Assembly: GCA_947073545.1 (NCBI GenBank)
Contig: CAMTMP010000012.1
Span: 1-64,000 of the forward strand
Length of the DNA stretch: 64,000 nt
Direction: 5' to 3'
Source of the DNA: an uncultured bacterium
GTDB lineage: Bacteria > Bacillota > Clostridia > Lachnospirales > Lachnospiraceae
Under the pieces are notes generated by a model. That model did no database searches. It saw nothing but the letters and a program-made list of their open reading frames with translations, and was not told the DNA's origin. Shown here in pieces: positions 17,896 to 26,192 of this stretch. Every line of letters begins with the position of its first letter. Positions within the stretch are counted from its first letter, which is position 1. The translations under genes were made by a program, and so were the position numbers.

Positions 17896-17924
17896 TTGAA
17901 AAGCCTTCTTCTATTATGTATAAT
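17896..17924 (+). promoter_or_regulatory. Sigma-A promoter of the GH13-like gene
   Basis: TTGAAA (17896-17901), 17-bp spacer, TATAAT (17919-17924); 76 bp before the gene. Near-consensus. Confidence 0.75.
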
Positions 17925-18000
17925 ATAAACTGACTTAAATTTTATTCCCGAAAGGAAGTGTAGCGTAACGGGAAGCGGGCTTGATTGAACGGAGGATTTG

Positions 18001-19935
18001 ATGCAGAAGACATTTCATATAAAAAATGTGGACAGGACACGAATTTACCCGCTGGGCGTCTCTTTTGAGGAAGAGGGACTGCGTGTTTCAGCGGTGTGCG
18101 AAGGTCCGGAGGAGACCGGGATTCTTCTCTATGACAGAAGACACAGGGACGGCGTGCGTATTCCGTTTCCGGAAAACGGCCGGGTAGGAGCGGTTTGTGC
18201 TATGCTTCTTCTTGGCTATCATGACAGGACATGCTGCTATCTTTTTTACAGTGGGGAAAAGGTATATCAGGACCCTTTCTGCAAACGGGTCTGCAATCCT
18301 TATGGATATGGTGAGCCGAAACCGGATTTGCCCCGGTGTCAGCCCGTTTTGGGCGCATATGATTGGAGAGACGACAAAAACAGGCACATTCCCTATGAGG
18401 ATATGCTTATTTATGCCCTTCATGTGAGAGGGTTTACCAAACACCGCTCGTCCGGTGTGAAGTGGAAGGGCACCTATGCGGGTGTGACGGAGAAAATCCC
18501 CTATATGCAGGAGCTTGGCATCAATATGGCGCTTCTCATGCCCTGTTATGAGTTTGACGAGATTATGCCCGAAAACACGGCACAGACAATGGAGCAGGCG
18601 ATTCTTTCCTACAAGCAGGAGCTGCCTTTGGATGACGAAAAGGAAAAGAAAAAACCGCGCGTCAATTATTGGGGCTATCAGCCGGGACTTTATTATGTGC
18701 CAAAGAGCGCCTATGCCCACAGTAAGGATGCGGCGGAAGAGTTTAAGGACATGGTGCGGGCTTTTCACAAAGCCGGTATCAGCGTGGCGATGCAGTTCTA
18801 TTTTCCGCCGGAGATGAGAGCGGTAGAGACTCTGGATATCTTGAAATACTGGGTGCTGGAGTACCACATCGATGGTTTTCATCTGATGAGTGCAACGCTG
18901 CCCATGGACCTGATAGCGGGAGAGCCGCTGCTCTCGGAGACGATGCTGCTTACGGGAAACGGCTGTGTCTGTGCAGGAGACACAAAGACGCGCAATCAAG
19001 GCTTTTTAAGCGACGGTTTTTTGTATGATATGCGCCGGTTTATCAAGGGCGACGACAATGTGATCAATTCGTTTCTGTTTCATTTGCGGGAAAACAAAGA
19101 CGAGGTCGGCGTGGTCAACAGCATTGCCCGCTGGGACGGATTCCGTTTGGCTGATTTGGTGTCCTATGACCGCAAGCATAACGAAGAAAACGGGGAAAAC
19201 AATCAGGACGGTGTGGATTATAACTGCAGCTGGAACTGCGGTGTGGAAGGAAAGAGTCGGAAGAAGAGCATTTTGGAACTGCGGCTGCGGCAAATGAAAA
19301 ACGCGGTTACGATTCTTCTTATGTCGCAGGGAACGCCGCTTCTTTACAGCGGGGATGAATTTGCAAATACGCAGGGAGGAAATAATAACCCTTATTGTCA
19401 GGATAACGATACGGCATGGATCAAGTGGAACCATACGGAGACAGGAAAGGAACTTCTCGCCTATACGAAGTTTATGATCGGCATGCGCAAGGAGCACCGT
19501 GTTCTGCATGGCAGGACATTCCTTCGCGGGATAGACACTCTGTCCTGCGGTTTCCCGGATATTTCTTTCCATGGGAGAGAGGCTTGGAGGCCAGACACGA
19601 GTTCCGCCAGCCGCTGTATGGGAATCATGTACTGTGGATTCTATGCGGTGGAAGGTGGGCAGGAGGAAGAACACTTTCTCTATATCGCGGTCAATATGCA
19701 TTGGCAGGCAGACTATCTGGGACTGCCGAAGCTCCCGAAGGGCAAACAGTGGACTTATGCGGCTTCTACAGGCAAGGAGACACCGGAGATAGAGGAAACG
19801 CCGGCCGCCTCACAGGAAATTTGTGTACCGGCCCGGACCATTGTGCTGTGTACGACGAAGGATGCGCCTGTGGAGACAGAAAAAAACGGCAGGAAAAAGA
19901 GTAAAAAGAATAGAGGGGATGAAAAAGATTTATGA
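18001..19935 (+). CDS. GH13 debranching-enzyme homologue, catalytic residues lost
   Basis: 644 residues, similar in layout to glycogen debranching enzymes (GlgX/isoamylase): an N-terminal beta domain, the (beta/alpha)8 barrel and a C-terminal beta domain. Structural blocks are well kept, such as RKHNEENGE, NCSWNCGVEG, LLMSQGTPLL, SGDEFANTQGGNNN and CQDND. The catalytic blocks are not: region I, normally with DxxxNH, reads AMQFYFPPE; region II, normally GFRxD with the nucleophile, reads GFHLM (about 292-296); region IV, normally HDGF, reads RWDGF (about 377). It is predicted to bind glucan without hydrolysing it, possibly regulating glycogen. GGAGG precedes the ATG. Overlaps the next gene by 4 bp. 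Confidence 0.82.
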   Translation: MQKTFHIKNVDRTRIYPLGVSFEEEGLRVSAVCEGPEETGILLYDRRHRDGVRIPFPENGRVGAVCAMLLLGYHDRTCCYLFYSGEKVYQDPFCKRVCNPYGYGEPKPDLPRCQPVLGAYDWRDDKNRHIPYEDMLIYALHVRGFTKHRSSGVKWKGTYAGVTEKIPYMQELGINMALLMPCYEFDEIMPENTAQTMEQAILSYKQELPLDDEKEKKKPRVNYWGYQPGLYYVPKSAYAHSKDAAEEFKDMVRAFHKAGISVAMQFYFPPEMRAVETLDILKYWVLEYHIDGFHLMSATLPMDLIAGEPLLSETMLLTGNGCVCAGDTKTRNQGFLSDGFLYDMRRFIKGDDNVINSFLFHLRENKDEVGVVNSIARWDGFRLADLVSYDRKHNEENGENNQDGVDYNCSWNCGVEGKSRKKSILELRLRQMKNAVTILLMSQGTPLLYSGDEFANTQGGNNNPYCQDNDTAWIKWNHTETGKELLAYTKFMIGMRKEHRVLHGRTFLRGIDTLSCGFPDISFHGREAWRPDTSSASRCMGIMYCGFYAVEGGQEEEHFLYIAVNMHWQADYLGLPKLPKGKQWTYAASTGKETPEIEETPAASQEICVPARTIVLCTTKDAPVETEKNGRKKSKKNRGDEKDL

Positions 19936-20468
19936 ATAAGGCATGGGAACACTTTAAGACAATAACACACCATAGATTTGTGGTTATGGAAGGGTGTTTT
20001 CGAGTGGGCCTTTACAGACAGGGACTCTTTCATGATCTGTCAAAATACAGCCCGACGGAGTTTCTGGTGGGGGCGAAGTATTATCAGGGCGATCGAAGCC
20101 CCAATAACGCGGAGCGGGAAGATATCGGTTTTTCCTCCGCATGGCTCCACCATAAGGGGCGCAATAAGCATCATTATGAATACTGGATTGATTATAGCTC
20201 GAAAGAGATTGAGGGAGGCATGGCACCGGCGCCGATGCCCACGCGCTACGTGATCGAGATGTTTATGGATCGGGTAGCGGCCTGCAAAGTTTATCACAGG
20301 GATGCTTACAAAGACCAGGACCCGCTAGTCTACTATGAATCGTCCAAGACGCCGCCCCCGCTTCACAAAAAGACGAAGCGTATGCTGGAATTTTTGCTGC
20401 ATATGCTGGCGGAGCAGGGGGAGGAAAAAACCTTCCGCTATATTCGCAAAAAAATATTGAAGAAGTAA
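19932..20468 (+). CDS. DUF5662 family protein, possible HD-type metal site
   Basis: 178 residues. Conserved patterns FHDLSKYSPTEF, AWLHHKGRNKHH and YWIDY contain the His/Asp pairs that suggest an HD-like metal-binding phosphohydrolase core. Cytoplasmic, no membrane segment. The ATG overlaps the preceding stop (ATGA), so it is translated after the GH13 homologue. Its substrate is unknown. Confidence 0.75.
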   Translation: MNKAWEHFKTITHHRFVVMEGCFRVGLYRQGLFHDLSKYSPTEFLVGAKYYQGDRSPNNAEREDIGFSSAWLHHKGRNKHHYEYWIDYSSKEIEGGMAPAPMPTRYVIEMFMDRVAACKVYHRDAYKDQDPLVYYESSKTPPPLHKKTKRMLEFLLHMLAEQGEEKTFRYIRKKILKK

Positions 20469-20524
20469 CCGCTCCTTTTCTCTCGCATAGGATATGGTAT
20501 GAGAGAAAAAGGAGATGAAAACCT

Positions 20525-20743
20525 ATGAATTGTTGTTGGCTTATACTTCTGTTACTTTTCTGCGGCGGGAACAATGGCCGTAGCGGCTGCGGATGTGAGG
20601 AACCGGTAAGGCCGAAACCGCCCTGCGCGAGACAGGATCCGGAACCCTGCCCCTGCGAAGATTCCCGTTTTGAGCCCCGCTTTGACCAGAGATCTTTTAG
20701 CGGCAACGGCTCTACCTGCGGGTGTGAGAACGAATGTAACTGA
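20525..20743 (+). CDS. Small cysteine-rich secreted or membrane peptide
   Basis: 72 residues with 11 Cys. The N-terminus MNCCWLILLLLFCGG is a short hydrophobic helix, then Cys/Pro-rich turns (CGCEEP, CPCED, CGCENEC). GGAGATGAAAACCT precedes the ATG. Short Cys-rich proteins with this start are frequent in Lachnospiraceae; the function is unknown, perhaps metal binding or envelope. A terminator follows. Confidence 0.6.
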   Translation: MNCCWLILLLLFCGGNNGRSGCGCEEPVRPKPPCARQDPEPCPCEDSRFEPRFDQRSFSGNGSTCGCENECN

Positions 20744-20766
20744 AAGTAAAACCGGTAGAATCTTGG

Positions 20767-20794
20767 AAGGGATCGCGTCAGCGGTCCTTTTCTT
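20767..20794 (+). terminator. Intrinsic terminator after the Cys-rich gene
   Basis: AAGGGATCGC, loop GTCA, GCGGTCC then TTTTCTT. A clean stem with a T-run 24 bp after the stop. Confidence 0.75.
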
Positions 20795-20858
20795 GCGCGA
20801 ATAAGCAGAGTCAGAAGACTGACGAAGGAAGCGCCATGCAGGCACGCCAACCGTTTTC

Positions 20859-20887
20859 TTGACGGAAACAGAGGGCGGTGATATATT
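20859..20887 (+). promoter_or_regulatory. Sigma-A promoter of trpS
   Basis: TTGACG, 17-bp spacer, TATATT, ending 25 bp before the trpS ATG. The short leader leaves no room for a T-box. Confidence 0.7.
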
Positions 20888-20912
20888 AATTAAGTATGGG
20901 AGGAAGATGATT

Positions 20913-21917
20913 ATGTTAAATGGAGATAAGGTACTATTCAGCGGTATGCAGGCGACAGGGAATTTGACGCTTGGAAATTATCTGGGGGCGTTGAAAAACT
21001 GGGTAACGCTCTGTGAGGAATATCAGTGTTTCTATTCAGTGGTGGATCTGCATTCGATTACCGTAAGACAGGACCCGGCGGAACTCAGGAAGCGGGCGAG
21101 AAATCTCTTGACGCTCTATATCGCGGCGGGGATTGATCCTGAAAAAAACTGTCTTTATTATCAGTCCCATGTGTCGGGACACGCGGAGCTTGCATGGATA
21201 CTAAACTGTTTTACTTATATGGGTGAGTTAAACCGTATGACCCAGTTTAAGGATAAGGCGGCGAAGCACGCGGATAATATCAACGCGGGGCTTTTTACGT
21301 ATCCTGTGCTGATGGCGGCGGATATTCTGCTCTATCAGGCGGATGTGGTGCCTGTGGGCAAGGATCAGTTACAGCACTTGGAGATTACCAGAGATATTGC
21401 GCAGCGGTTTAACGCGGTTTACGGAGATGTGTTTACGATTCCCGAGCCTTATATCGGGAAATCGGGGGCTAAGGTTATGAGTCTCCAGAATCCGGAGAAG
21501 AAGATGTCCAAGTCGGATGAAAATCCGAACGGCAGCATTTATCTGATGGATGACCCGGACACGATTGTCCGCAAGTTTAAACGTGCGGTGACGGATTCGG
21601 AAGGCTGTGTACGCTACAGAGAGGAGCAGCCGGGCATCCGGAATTTGATAGATATTTACTGTGCCTGCACGGGAAAGACGCCGGAGGAGACGGAGAGAGA
21701 GTTCGACGGCAAGGGCTACGGTGACTTCAAGATGGCTGTGGGGGAAGCCGTGGTGGCTGTCTTAAAACCTTTGCAGGACAGATGCGAGGAGCTTGGAAAA
21801 AACAAGGATTACATTGACAAGGTGATCAAAGAGAACGGGGAGAAGGCGGCGTACTTTGCGGGAAAAACGCTGCGTAAGGTTCAGAAAAAGGTAGGTTTTC
21901 CTGAGAGAATCCGCTGA
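20913..21917 (+). CDS. trpS: Tryptophan-tRNA ligase
   Basis: 334 residues, normal for bacterial TrpRS. Class I motifs: HIGH-type TGNLTLGNYLGAL near residue 15-25 and KMSKS in KKMSKSDE (about 190). It loads Trp on tRNA-Trp. The ATG at 20913 is chosen because GGGAGGAAG ends seven bases before it; an upstream in-frame frame to 20859 lacks a site. Confidence 0.95.
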   Translation: MLNGDKVLFSGMQATGNLTLGNYLGALKNWVTLCEEYQCFYSVVDLHSITVRQDPAELRKRARNLLTLYIAAGIDPEKNCLYYQSHVSGHAELAWILNCFTYMGELNRMTQFKDKAAKHADNINAGLFTYPVLMAADILLYQADVVPVGKDQLQHLEITRDIAQRFNAVYGDVFTIPEPYIGKSGAKVMSLQNPEKKMSKSDENPNGSIYLMDDPDTIVRKFKRAVTDSEGCVRYREEQPGIRNLIDIYCACTGKTPEETEREFDGKGYGDFKMAVGEAVVAVLKPLQDRCEELGKNKDYIDKVIKENGEKAAYFAGKTLRKVQKKVGFPERIR

Positions 21918-21952
21918 CAGACAAGGTAGAAAAAAGGGCCGGAAGGGAAGAT

Positions 21953-23044
21953 ATGGACAATCAATTCAATCAACAGCCAAATACAGGACTGGAACAACAG
22001 GGTAATGATAGCCGACAGGGCTATTATCAGCAAGGGAATCCTTATCAACAGGGAAATGCTACGCAGCAGAGTACCTATTATCAGCAGGGGAATTATAATC
22101 AGCAGGGCAACCCTTACCAGCAGGGAAATTATATGTCACAGGGGAATGCGTATCAACAGGGTAATTTCTATCAGCAGGGAGATCCTTACGGCGGAAACGG
22201 TTATGGGAATTACAGCGGCGGCAGTTTTGAACCACAGAAAGCGCCCAATATTTTTCAACAGTTTGCCTTTTCTTTTGTGCCGACTTTGTATGAACGGCTG
22301 ACGAGGGTGAAGGTCGGCAGCATGATCGGGTTCGTGACGCTTTTGGTGCTTGTGGCAACACTGCTTTCATTTGCATCGGTGATGGTTTCTTTCTCATCCA
22401 TAGATATGGGAGAGATTGCGTCGAAACTGCCGGAATTTGCTTTGGAGGACGGGCGGTTGTATATGGAAGAAGATTTCCTGTTCGATGAAGGTAATGTGTT
22501 TGTGTACATGACGGAAGGGATCGACAGCTTTTCCTATGAAGACGCCGATGCGATAGCCGATGAAGGCTATCAGAATGTGATGTTAGTGGGGCGCGACCGC
22601 CTCTCTCTCATGCAAAACGGTGAGTATCAGCAGCTTGATTTCAGCGATTTGGGGGACAGCTTTGCACTCAGCAGGGAGTGGATTGCGACGAAAATGGCGC
22701 CGTTTATTATGGTGATAATCATTGTGCTGTATACGGTCTTCTTTTTATGGAGAATCCTCTGGTATTTTCTGTGCGCGGCAGTATATCTGCTGTTTGCGAT
22801 GCTCATTGCCTCTGTAATGAACAAGCGGGTGTCGGCAGAAGCGCTGTTTCGGACGGCCGTTTACGCCAAAGTACTGATGTTTGTGGTGGCGACGGTTTTT
22901 GATCTGATCCCTTTGGTGGATCTCTCTGTCCCGTTTCTGTTCCGGGTTGCCATTACGACCGTGTTTATGGGCTTTGCGATCGCGAAATTGCCGGACAACC
23001 GTCCGACTCCTGCACCCATGACGATGGGGCAGGGGTGGCGGTAA
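21953..23044 (+). CDS. DUF1189 membrane protein with Q/G/N repeat tail
   Basis: 363 residues. The first 95 consist of about 10 imperfect repeats of YQQGN/QQGNPY, rich in Gln, Gly, Asn and Tyr and without hydrophobic residues. The rest matches DUF1189: FAFSFVPTLYERLTRV, a helix at about 120-145, an extracytoplasmic segment (about 150-235) and three more helices. The DUF1189 family is unstudied in clostridia and relates to a Bacillus membrane protein affecting maltodextrin transport. The tail resembles prion-like low-complexity domains that drive self-association, but this is inference. Ribosome site GAAGG precedes the ATG. Confidence 0.75.
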   Translation: MDNQFNQQPNTGLEQQGNDSRQGYYQQGNPYQQGNATQQSTYYQQGNYNQQGNPYQQGNYMSQGNAYQQGNFYQQGDPYGGNGYGNYSGGSFEPQKAPNIFQQFAFSFVPTLYERLTRVKVGSMIGFVTLLVLVATLLSFASVMVSFSSIDMGEIASKLPEFALEDGRLYMEEDFLFDEGNVFVYMTEGIDSFSYEDADAIADEGYQNVMLVGRDRLSLMQNGEYQQLDFSDLGDSFALSREWIATKMAPFIMVIIIVLYTVFFLWRILWYFLCAAVYLLFAMLIASVMNKRVSAEALFRTAVYAKVLMFVVATVFDLIPLVDLSVPFLFRVAITTVFMGFAIAKLPDNRPTPAPMTMGQGWR

Positions 23045-23140
23045 AGAAGAATAAGAAATAAGCCGCTTGGCATGGCAGTGGGAAGTCAGAGCAGACTGCC
23101 GTGATGACCTGCAAAAAGATGGTAAATGTTTGACTGCGGT

Positions 23141-23878
23141 CTATCCCTGAAATGGCTCCGCAAAATAACCGGCGTGGGAAACAGGCTCCCCTCCGGTGAG
23201 AAGGTGGGTTACGTCGCCCATTACCTGCACACGGAAAATGGCGTCGTTTTCCATCCGCTCCTCACTTGACACGACAGTGACCGAGGTGGGCGCAAGAAAG
23301 AAGCCATGTAGAAGAAGAACCGGTGAAATGTTAAGAAGGTGGCTCAGCATCATACAGGTGACGCCCAGATGGCAGAAGATTACGATGGTGTCTTCTGTCT
23401 CTGCGCCGTCGCCTTTTTTCATGGTATTTGTTTGATAGTAGTTGTTACGTCTTGTGTAGCCGTAGGAGGACAGAAGACCGTCCAGTCCTTCGCAGACTTC
23501 CCTGTATGCCGGGAGGAGTGCGTCGTTGGAACGGTAAAGTTCTGTATTTTTCCAGTCCTCTCTGTCGAACATTTCGGGAATTTCTGTCCAGTACGCGGGC
23601 ATGAGGTCCCACGGTACGCCGTGGCGTCCTGTCACAGGGTCATCAATAAAATAGGCAAATTCTTTCATCCATTCATAGGTAATCGCTTCACGGCCAACCG
23701 CTTCTAAAGAGTAGGAAGCGGTTTTTTTCGCTCGTCCCAAAGGAGAGCAGTAAAATTGGGTAATATTGTCCCACTTTGCCACCCGCTTCGCCAGAAGTTT
23801 TGCCTCCCGGATGCCTTTTTCTGTCAGGGAGTCATTCACATAATCAGGGTCTCCGTGTCTGATAAAGATAATTTTCAT
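23141..23878 (-). CDS. Histidine phosphatase family protein
   Basis: 245 residues from an ATG at 23878 (an ATG three codons upstream is equally possible). The signature IIFIRHGDPDY at the N-terminus carries the phospho-accepting His in RHG; later, FCHLGVTCMML holds the second catalytic His. It belongs to the phosphoglycerate mutase-like superfamily of phosphohydrolases acting on small phosphorylated compounds; which one cannot be read from sequence. Only gene on the minus strand in this stretch. Confidence 0.88.
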   Translation of the reverse strand: MKIIFIRHGDPDYVNDSLTEKGIREAKLLAKRVAKWDNITQFYCSPLGRAKKTASYSLEAVGREAITYEWMKEFAYFIDDPVTGRHGVPWDLMPAYWTEIPEMFDREDWKNTELYRSNDALLPAYREVCEGLDGLLSSYGYTRRNNYYQTNTMKKGDGAETEDTIVIFCHLGVTCMMLSHLLNISPVLLLHGFFLAPTSVTVVSSEERMENDAIFRVQVMGDVTHLLTGGEPVSHAGYFAEPFQG

Positions 23879-23988
23879 AAGTTTCATGCCTCGCTTCTCA
23901 AATTTTTAATTTTTATTTTTACTGGTACTGTTATATAATATAATAGCTGCAAAAGAAAAACAAGCGACGCGAAAGGACTGATAAAAGT

Positions 23989-25014
23989 ATGTTTGGAAAG
24001 AAACGTGAAAACAATATAGGCATTCCGAGGGGGAAGGGAGCGGCGGGCGCAAAGATTGTGCTGGCGCTCGGTTTACTTGCCATTTTGGCCGGAAATTCCT
24101 ATTATTCGATTCAGGAGGAGGAGCAGGCGGTGGTCTGTACCTTTGGTTCGCCCAAGGCGGTTACCACGCCGGGACTTCATTTTAAGATTCCCTTTATTCA
24201 GAATGTGACCAAGGTGAACACCACGATTCAGGGTTTCAATATCGGATATCGGGATGGGACGGATGATAACCCGACAGGCGACGACATTGAAGATGCGCTG
24301 ATGATTACGTCTGATTACAATTTCATTTATGTGGATTTTTACGCCGAGTATCGAGTGACTGATCCGGTGAAAGCTCTCTATGCATCGGAGAACCCGGCGC
24401 TGGTTTTAAAAAATATTGCCCAGAACTGTATCCGTACGACCATCGGTTCCTACAGTGTGGACAGCGTGCTTACCACGGGGAAAAATGAAATCCAGTCCAA
24501 CATCAAACAGATGATTCTGGATAAGCTGGAGACTTACGATATCGGTATTCAGCTCGTCAATATTACGATTCAGGACGCGACCCCGCCCACGGCCGAGGTG
24601 GAGAACGCGTTCAAAGAAGTGGAGACGGCCAAGCAGGGCAAGGAAACGGCCTTAAACAATGCCAATAAATACAGAAATGAACAGATTCCCAATGCGGAGG
24701 CGGAGTCCGATAAAATTTTACAGGATGCGGAGGCCAAAAAACAGGAGCGGATCAACGAGGCAAGCGGACAGGCAGCCCGTTTCAATTCTATGTATCAGGA
24801 GTACGCCAAGTATCCGGAGGTGACAAAGAAACGGATGTTCTACGAGGCCATCGAGGATGTGCTCCCGGATGTGAAGGTTGTGATCGAGGGAGAGGGCGGA
24901 AAGACGACTACGATGCTGCCGCTTGACAGCTTTGTGACACAGGAGGCTTCCGACATTTCAGGAAACGGCGGTACTCTGGAAGCAGAGCCGGAAGAGACGC
25001 AGGAGGAGGAATAA
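23989..25014 (+). CDS. hflK: SPFH/band-7 protein HflK-like
   Basis: 341 residues: an N-terminal transmembrane helix (about 24-44), then the SPFH domain (EEQAVVCTFGSPK, PGLHFKIPF, YRVTDP...ALYASENP) and a Glu/Lys-rich coiled coil (about 215-260) with EAESDKILQDAEA. HflK and HflC form a cage around the FtsH protease in other bacteria and guard it from quality substrates. The C-terminus is acidic. hflC follows 3 bp later. Confidence 0.85.
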   Translation: MFGKKRENNIGIPRGKGAAGAKIVLALGLLAILAGNSYYSIQEEEQAVVCTFGSPKAVTTPGLHFKIPFIQNVTKVNTTIQGFNIGYRDGTDDNPTGDDIEDALMITSDYNFIYVDFYAEYRVTDPVKALYASENPALVLKNIAQNCIRTTIGSYSVDSVLTTGKNEIQSNIKQMILDKLETYDIGIQLVNITIQDATPPTAEVENAFKEVETAKQGKETALNNANKYRNEQIPNAEAESDKILQDAEAKKQERINEASGQAARFNSMYQEYAKYPEVTKKRMFYEAIEDVLPDVKVVIEGEGGKTTTMLPLDSFVTQEASDISGNGGTLEAEPEETQEEE

Positions 25015-25017
25015 ATT

Positions 25018-26073
25018 ATGGCTGATTTTACAGAGAATCCGAACGTGCAAAGTTTTGAACGATATAATTCCGACGGCACGAAGAAAAAGGATAAGAAAAA
25101 AGGAAAAGGCGGAAAGAAGTTCGGCGTGTTCTTTGGCATGCTGGTCATTGTCGGTGTCTTTTTGCTTATAAACTGTATGGTGGTGACAAAACAGAACCAG
25201 TTTAAACTGATTCGTCAGTTTGGCCGTGTGGACAGGGTGGTGTCCGTGCCGGGACTCAGCTTTAAACTGCCTTTTGTGGAGTCCGTGGACACCGTGCCGA
25301 AAGAGCTTTTGATTTATGACCTGCCGGCATCGGACGTCATTACATCCGATAAGAAAACGATGATCGTGGACAGCTATGTGCTCTGGCGCGTGACAGACCC
25401 GTTGCGATTTGCCCAGACCTTAAGCTGCTCCGTGCAGAATGCGGAGGGCCGTATCGACGCCATCGTCTACAACGCTACGAAAAATACCATATCAAACATG
25501 AAACAGGACGAAGTGATCAGAAGCCGGGACGGCAAAATGACGATCACCGTTGACGAGGAGGGAACGGAACTTTCCGGGAACGATCTGGATCTGTCTGAGG
25601 GGAAAGAGGAAGTGATTGAGATTACTTCTTTGACCGAAGAGGTGATGGGGCAGATTAACCACGTGGAGGATCAGTACGGCATCGAGCTGGTGGCCGTCGA
25701 GGTCAAAAAGCTGGATCTGCCGGATGACAACAAGCAGGCGGTCTATACCCGCATGATTTCCGAGCGCGGCAACATTGCGGCACAGTACACGGCGGAAGGA
25801 AAATCCGAGGCGAAAATGATCGAGAACACGACGGATAAAGAGGTTTCCATCATGCTCTCCGACGCGAGAGCGAAAGCCGAAGCCACAGTTGCGGAAGGAG
25901 AGGCCGAGTATATGCGCATTTTGTCGGGGGCATACGCGGACCCGGAGAAGACGGACTTTTATTCCTTTGTGCGCGCCCTTGACGCGCTGAAGGAGAGCGT
26001 GGTGGGAGACAATAAAACGGTGATTCTGAACGAGGATTCTCCGATTACGCAGATTTTTAACGGACGCTATTAA
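25018..26073 (+). CDS. hflC: SPFH/band-7 protein HflC-like
   Basis: 351 residues: a Lys-rich N-terminus, one helix (about 40-60) and the HflC SPFH domain (NQFKLIRQFGRVD, PGLSFKLPFVE, DKKTMIVDSYVLWRV). Residues 150-215 hold an extra acidic loop, common in Firmicutes HflC. Partner of HflK in the membrane cage regulating FtsH. The third copy of the structured repeat starts two bases after its stop. Confidence 0.88.
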   Translation: MADFTENPNVQSFERYNSDGTKKKDKKKGKGGKKFGVFFGMLVIVGVFLLINCMVVTKQNQFKLIRQFGRVDRVVSVPGLSFKLPFVESVDTVPKELLIYDLPASDVITSDKKTMIVDSYVLWRVTDPLRFAQTLSCSVQNAEGRIDAIVYNATKNTISNMKQDEVIRSRDGKMTITVDEEGTELSGNDLDLSEGKEEVIEITSLTEEVMGQINHVEDQYGIELVAVEVKKLDLPDDNKQAVYTRMISERGNIAAQYTAEGKSEAKMIENTTDKEVSIMLSDARAKAEATVAEGEAEYMRILSGAYADPEKTDFYSFVRALDALKESVVGDNKTVILNEDSPITQIFNGRY

Positions 26074-26074
26074 A

Positions 26075-26165
26075 GCGAGAAGCATTTCTAAAGCTTGGCA
26101 GCAGAGGCTGCCTCGCTAAGAAGTACCAAGTCTCACTTAGGAGAATGCCAGAATACGGCATTCTC
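26075..26165 (+). repeat. Structured intergenic repeat, copy C
   Basis: Outer GCGAGA...TCTCAC, inner GCAGC-AGAG-GCTGC and hairpin GAGAATGCC/GGCATTCTC, as in copies A and B. It lies between hflC and recQ. Confidence 0.8.
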
Positions 26166-26192
26166 CGCACAAAATACGAAACGGTATTAGAA

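Noticed and set aside
20744..20912. T-box or other riboswitch before trpS
   Set aside because: Promoter ends 25 bp before the start; no T-box motif or alternative stems.
21965..22160. CRISPR-like or tandem DNA repeat
   Set aside because: It is coding repeat (YQQGN) with varied codons.
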